In this document: one piece after another, positions 60,066-64,000 of the stretch
Layout: the number at the start of each line of letters is the position of its first letter
Position numbering within the stretch: the stretch's first letter is position 1
Origin: Beroe forskalii
Lineage: Eukaryota > Ctenophora > Nuda > Beroida > Beroidae
Length of the DNA stretch: 64,000 nucleotides
Assembly: GCA_011033025.1 (NCBI GenBank)
Contig: WFMF01000016.1
Location: forward strand, 806,001-870,000
Direction: 5' to 3'
Made by a program: the position numbers and the translations under genes
Notes under the pieces: generated by a model
What the model was told of the DNA's origin: nothing
Seen by the model: only the letters and a program-made list of their open reading frames with translations
The model's database searches: none

Positions 60066-61371
60066 TGAAGAAGCGTCCTTTCACTTTTGAATATGCAACA
60101 TTGATATTTCTGTTTCCCTAGATAGTTAGAATACCAATTGGTCCAAAGGCATACATTATCTATGGATTAGAACAGGATTTCATGATTAGAGTTCATGATA
60201 TCATGTGAGTCAATTTGTGACAGAGCCCAGTGATACAGGTCCCATATGCTGGATGCAATGTGTTCAAAGATAGGTGTTCTGAAGCGGCCTACACCAGTAA
60301 TTTTCGTCCAAACATCTAAATTTTACTGAAAATCATTGACCGCAAATCATCTTATTAATTATCTAATTATTCATATCAAGATCATTATGATACCATCCAA
60401 AATGAAATTTTGATGTTTGATGATCATTTATAAAGTGAATACATTGCTCTACAATTCAATCCTACTTGAACTTAAGGTGAAATAAAAAATGGGGAATAAT
60501 GGGGAAAAATGGGGAATTTTTCAGTTGGAAAAAGCTAAATTCCCCATGAAAAAAGTCCCCATTTTTCCCCATTTTACCCCATTTTTCCCCATTGCCACCG
60601 CCCCAGTGGTATCATTCTGCAGAATTCATTATAAAGTACAATGAATTTATTATTAGTAATACAACGAATATATATCCCAACCTCCCATACCGTGTAATCG
60701 TATGTCTTCCCTCGTTTCTTATCATAAAACAAAACACATCAACAAAATTTGGAGAAATTCTCATTGATTTAATTAAAATCATGCTTCACATGATGGCAAT
60801 TTAATTTAACTGGCGTTTCTCTCAATATATATATGCATTGATAAGGTTTGACAAAACCTGATTAACCGGTTTCTTATTACCAAAATATTGTTGCACAAGA
60901 TGTGCAGAAAATATATATTGGATTATATTTTAGCATCCTATACAGTAATCTATAATTCTATACTTTAATTCGAATTACTAAATTTAGTAGCGTCAGTTGT
61001 GCACATTTGCTCGCAAATATTTTAGTATTTTCGAAATACAAAATCAAATCATAAAATTGTATAAATTCAATGGTAATCTAGCTCGATATTTCGATTTATG
61101 AAAAGGAGTCTGAGGTCATCAACCGATTGAAATACTTCAAAATTAACAAAAATAGCGAAAGGCAGAACTTACAGAGATGCCATCTCCACTGTAACTTTTT
61201 GTATCATCAAATTTTAGTAGTCACCAAATTGCAACTCTCAAGTTAGAAATCATACCTACAAACTGAAATGAACCCTACCAGCCACCAGACTACTCAAGTT
61301 TACATTTTACTTCATCAAATTTAACTTAATTCAATCTATTTGCAATTGCAATTCACCTCATTGTTTCGCAG
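60066..61371. other. Spacer, no gene recognised; one GGGG/CCCC hairpin element
   Basis: Positions 60490-60596 consist of ATGGGGAATAATGGGGAA-type units followed by their reverse complements (TTCCCCATTTTACCCCAT), a foldback-like mini-element of about 107 bp. The rest is AT-rich. I looked for the exon encoding the first half of the phosphotransferase signature (DGKQAR-type) and did not see it here. Confidence 0.45.
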
Positions 61372-63888
61372 GTACATCCTCGCCTCTGGGGGAGCTCTTT
61401 GATCACGGATGTGATGCTTTCTCAACTGTCTTCGTTATCATGGCTTACGGTATTGCCACAGGTATGCTTCTTGCAATTTCTTCAATTTCTTACGGTATTC
61501 CCACAGGTACGCTTCTTGCAATTCCTTCAATTTCTTACGGTATAGCCACAGGTACGCATCTTGATTTCTTCGATTTCTTACGGTATAGCTACAGGTACGC
61601 TTCTTGCAATTTCTTCAATTTCTTCATTTTGACTTAAATTCGACAACAAATTGATTTGACAGCAATTCGATACTTACTTCTGCAATTTGACTATAATTGA
61701 CCGTTGATGCCTGATTTATTTACTTTTATCTATTATTATCCATGTACACCTTTTAACTTTTTAAATATTTTCTTTGAGACACTTACATAATTTCTTTTGA
61801 TTTGTACAGTTATTTTGCAATGGTATTATGCAATATAACCAAAATTTGTAAGACTGCTGAAATTTTGAAATAATGAACGTACCTTTCGCACTTGTAACTT
61901 AATATGACTTTGACTTTGACTGCACAAATAGGGTCATATTTATAATAAGTCAGGTGATCTTATGAAAATATGCGTGTAGGTATCTTCTCAATGACAGCTG
62001 CATACAGATTCAGTATTCACTCAGCTACTCAGAATAAATTGTGTAAAATGGCAGTTTAGGTGGTAATTGTGGTTTATTATGAAAAACTTACTGTGTATTT
62101 TTTTGTACATATCACAGTATGTGTAGAAGTGCTGAAAAGATATGATTGCATGGTACACTTTTATGTCATTTATGTTCGGTCAAGCACGGAAATAAGTGGC
62201 GTGCCCTCATATTTATTCGCCGTTTGAAGTCCTGATAATGATGCCAATTTTTTAAGCAAAACCACTCGTTCAAACGCAGTTTGGGTCACGTGAAAAGTAC
62301 ACGAGGTTATAGTTTTATGGCTTTTTATACGGCTACCATTATATGATCAGTCAGTTATAAACTACGTCTACTTGACAGAAATAGGTTACTTTGACTCGTT
62401 GTAACCTGTTCCTTGTTCAATAATCCTAACTTTGTAGCCTACAAAACGGGTCAGGTTTTAGCCAGTTGTATTTCTGAGTTTCCGTTAATTGAACAATTTC
62501 CTGCTGTTTTATCATTTCTACTTTTTCATGATTCACCATTCACTATGAATCTTCTAAATATAAGATGTAACAAGAAGCAGCACTCAAATTTTCGCCCTTT
62601 TTCCCTTTCTGAGTCGCAGTAATTATTCTTCTACGGTCACCGCAGCATAATATACAAATTCCTTTCATGAGACCTCTCCACGCCACACGCCCTCAAATTA
62701 TCCATGTAACTCAAATATCCATGTAATGGCAATATAAAAGTCAGTGATCCACTTTCCCCCTCAGATTTGGGACCGAGCCTGTGGTTTTTTTACCTGTGCT
62801 GCACCTGTAACTTCGTCTTCTACTCAGCACATTGGCAGACCCTGGTGTCAGGGGAACTACATTTTGGGAAGTAAGTCATTCATCAACTCATGATATCTCG
62901 CTTTAAAATTTCAATTTAGAAAAACACTGCGTTTTGCTTTTCATCTGTTTATTTTCAAAATTTTATTTTGAATTTCAAAAGGAAGAATCAGCCAATAACT
63001 GATACTATTAATTTGTGGACAATCTATAATAATTGATTACAATGCTTTTTCAGGTTTGATGTTACAGAAGCACAAGTTTTTATGATTATGGTTCAGTTTT
63101 ACACAGGATGTTTCGGGTGTGACTTATGGAATTATGAGATTACAGATGGTAAGTCCCCTATCTTGACGTGTATTCCACAAAAATCACCGAGATATTATGG
63201 TAATTTCCTCCAATTTTTTGTGCCAGCATTTAGTGCAAATTCAGTGCAAATTATTGTTAAGTGTAACTAACATACCTGAAATTTTGCAGGATTCCATTTG
63301 AAGCATCTGATGCTGATCTTTAGTACCATCTGTGGGGTGGGTGCCTTTGTGATTTCCGGTAACGTTCATTCGATACTGAGTGGTGGAATCGGGAAGAATG
63401 GAGCTACTATCGCCGTGAGTAGAAAGAATTATGATAATTAAAATAAAGTAATGATAACAAAGAAACTATACTTATGTCGCTAAACCATGGTCAGTTATTG
63501 AGCATGCTCTAAGTACAGGATATTTCTTCGGAAAACCGTCTGTTTGGGTGCGTAGGCAATAATTGATATCTGCCTCTTATGACTTTCTGTCTTTCTCTGT
63601 CTCTAATGGCTCTTGATGACTTTCAACTTCCAGGCATCATTGAACTATTGATTTAATAATGCATTCGACTGTTCAGTGATTGATTGATTGATTAATTAAT
63701 TGATTATTTCTCTACTCTTCCTCCCCCAGGACACCTCAGTTCTATCCCCCGGTATCCCTATCCTCCTTATCTCCGGGATGTTTTACAAAGTGGTGGCAGA
63801 GAGCGAGTCTCAGCTCTACCAGCAGAACACTGTCCTCTTCCTCATGACCATGGGCCTGGCCTTCACCAAAGTCACTAACTCTCTTGTG
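61372..63888 (+). CDS. Choline/ethanolamine phosphotransferase (CEPT-type), internal exons
   Basis: Exons 61372-61461, 62765-62870, 63054-63148, 63290-63414 and 63730-63888 join in phase. The first encodes SSPLGELFDHGCDAFSTVFV, which holds the second half of the CDP-alcohol phosphotransferase signature (G-x3-D-x3-D, the metal-binding part of the active site). The others encode hydrophobic membrane segments with AHWQTLVSGELHFG, GGIGKNGATIADTSVLSPG and FTKVTNSLV, as in animal CEPT1/CHPT1 family enzymes. These integral membrane proteins make phosphatidylcholine or phosphatidylethanolamine from CDP-amines and diacylglycerol. The 5' exons are not visible, and the gene continues past the window. 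Whether it is the choline, ethanolamine or dual enzyme cannot be told. Confidence 0.85.
61434..61610 (+). repeat. 45-bp tandem repeat duplicating a splice donor
   Basis: Four units, each containing TTACGGTATTGCCACAG/GTACG or a close variant, give potential donors at 61462, 61507, 61552 and 61595. The first is taken as the exon end because it joins to the next exon with a good family match. The first two 45-bp additions keep the reading frame. Confidence 0.85.
61462..62764. other. Intron of the phosphotransferase gene
   Basis: About 1.3 kb. Its first part is the 45-bp repeat; from 62027 on it belongs to the inverted arm. An open frame at 62413-62622 is not conserved in the left arm. Confidence 0.6.
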
Positions 63889-63986
63889 GTATGTCAATAT
63901 GTCACTGATTCACCTAAGTCACTAATTCTCTTTTTTGTGAGTTGATCTTCCATCATCATAAATTTGCTATCATAATGGAGAAACAA
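62027..63986 (+). repeat. Right arm of the phosphotransferase inverted duplication
   Basis: Mirror of 57059-59247. It contains exons 2-5 of the plus-strand gene. The first recognisable exon (61372-61461) lies outside it, in the spacer. The match fades just before the window end. Confidence 0.9.
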
Positions 63987-64000
63987 CTATTGAGAAAAAA

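Overview
The window looks like part of a draft assembly from an invertebrate animal nuclear genome. Short exons are separated by GT-AG introns. There is no operon structure and there are no bacterial ribosome-binding sites. Several animal transposon classes are present, and a run of 100 N marks an assembly gap at 33738-33837. The species cannot be named from the sequence. Ordinary host genes are scarce: part of a choline/ethanolamine phosphotransferase gene at the right end, and one possible small two-exon gene near 22 kb. Almost everything else is satellite DNA and mobile elements.

Layout. 1-4594: a complex repeat block (copy A) with a ~175-bp satellite and inserted elements, including a non-autonomous Helitron. 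4810-12470: two tandem satellites (346-bp and ~168-bp monomers), each of which reverses orientation once in mid-array. 13246-18057: a foldback-type element with inverted arms of GCGCTC-rich repeats and a 52-bp satellite in its middle. 18.1-21.8 kb: degenerate minisatellites and a small palindromic MITE. 21844-22698: two exons of a putative small protein with fifteen 10-residue repeats and an acidic SUMO-interacting-like tail. 23181-24619: an ORF1-only LINE relative with target duplication and poly(A). 24.77-41.66 kb: a large inverted repeat (copy B on the left, copy C on the right). Copy B carries a TTAA-flanked 2.57-kb transposon, a TTA-flanked insertion and a TA-flanked MITE; related copies keep the matching empty sites. 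41.9-44.3 kb: a frameshifted Penelope-like reverse transcriptase. 45404-50441: a complete-looking, seven-exon Tc1/mariner-superfamily (DDE) transposon. 50.8-52.75 kb: a ~320-bp satellite. 54216-55529: a decayed mariner. 57.06-64 kb: an inverted duplication of four exons of a CDP-alcohol phosphotransferase gene.

Most notable. The DDE element joins a long-spaced catalytic triad (D226, D328, E414) to a cysteine-rich CXC-like module, acidic and coiled segments and a Pro/Thr repeat tail, through six phase-0 introns inside 27-bp inverted repeats. The two phosphotransferase copies differ at 16 of 485 exon bases and every difference is silent, while introns carry indels. Inverted (palindromic) organisation recurs at five places. 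It could reflect foldback or inverted-duplication biology, or collapsed haplotypes and palindromic assembly artefacts. The divergence between arms argues against simple read artefacts, but reads would be needed to settle it.
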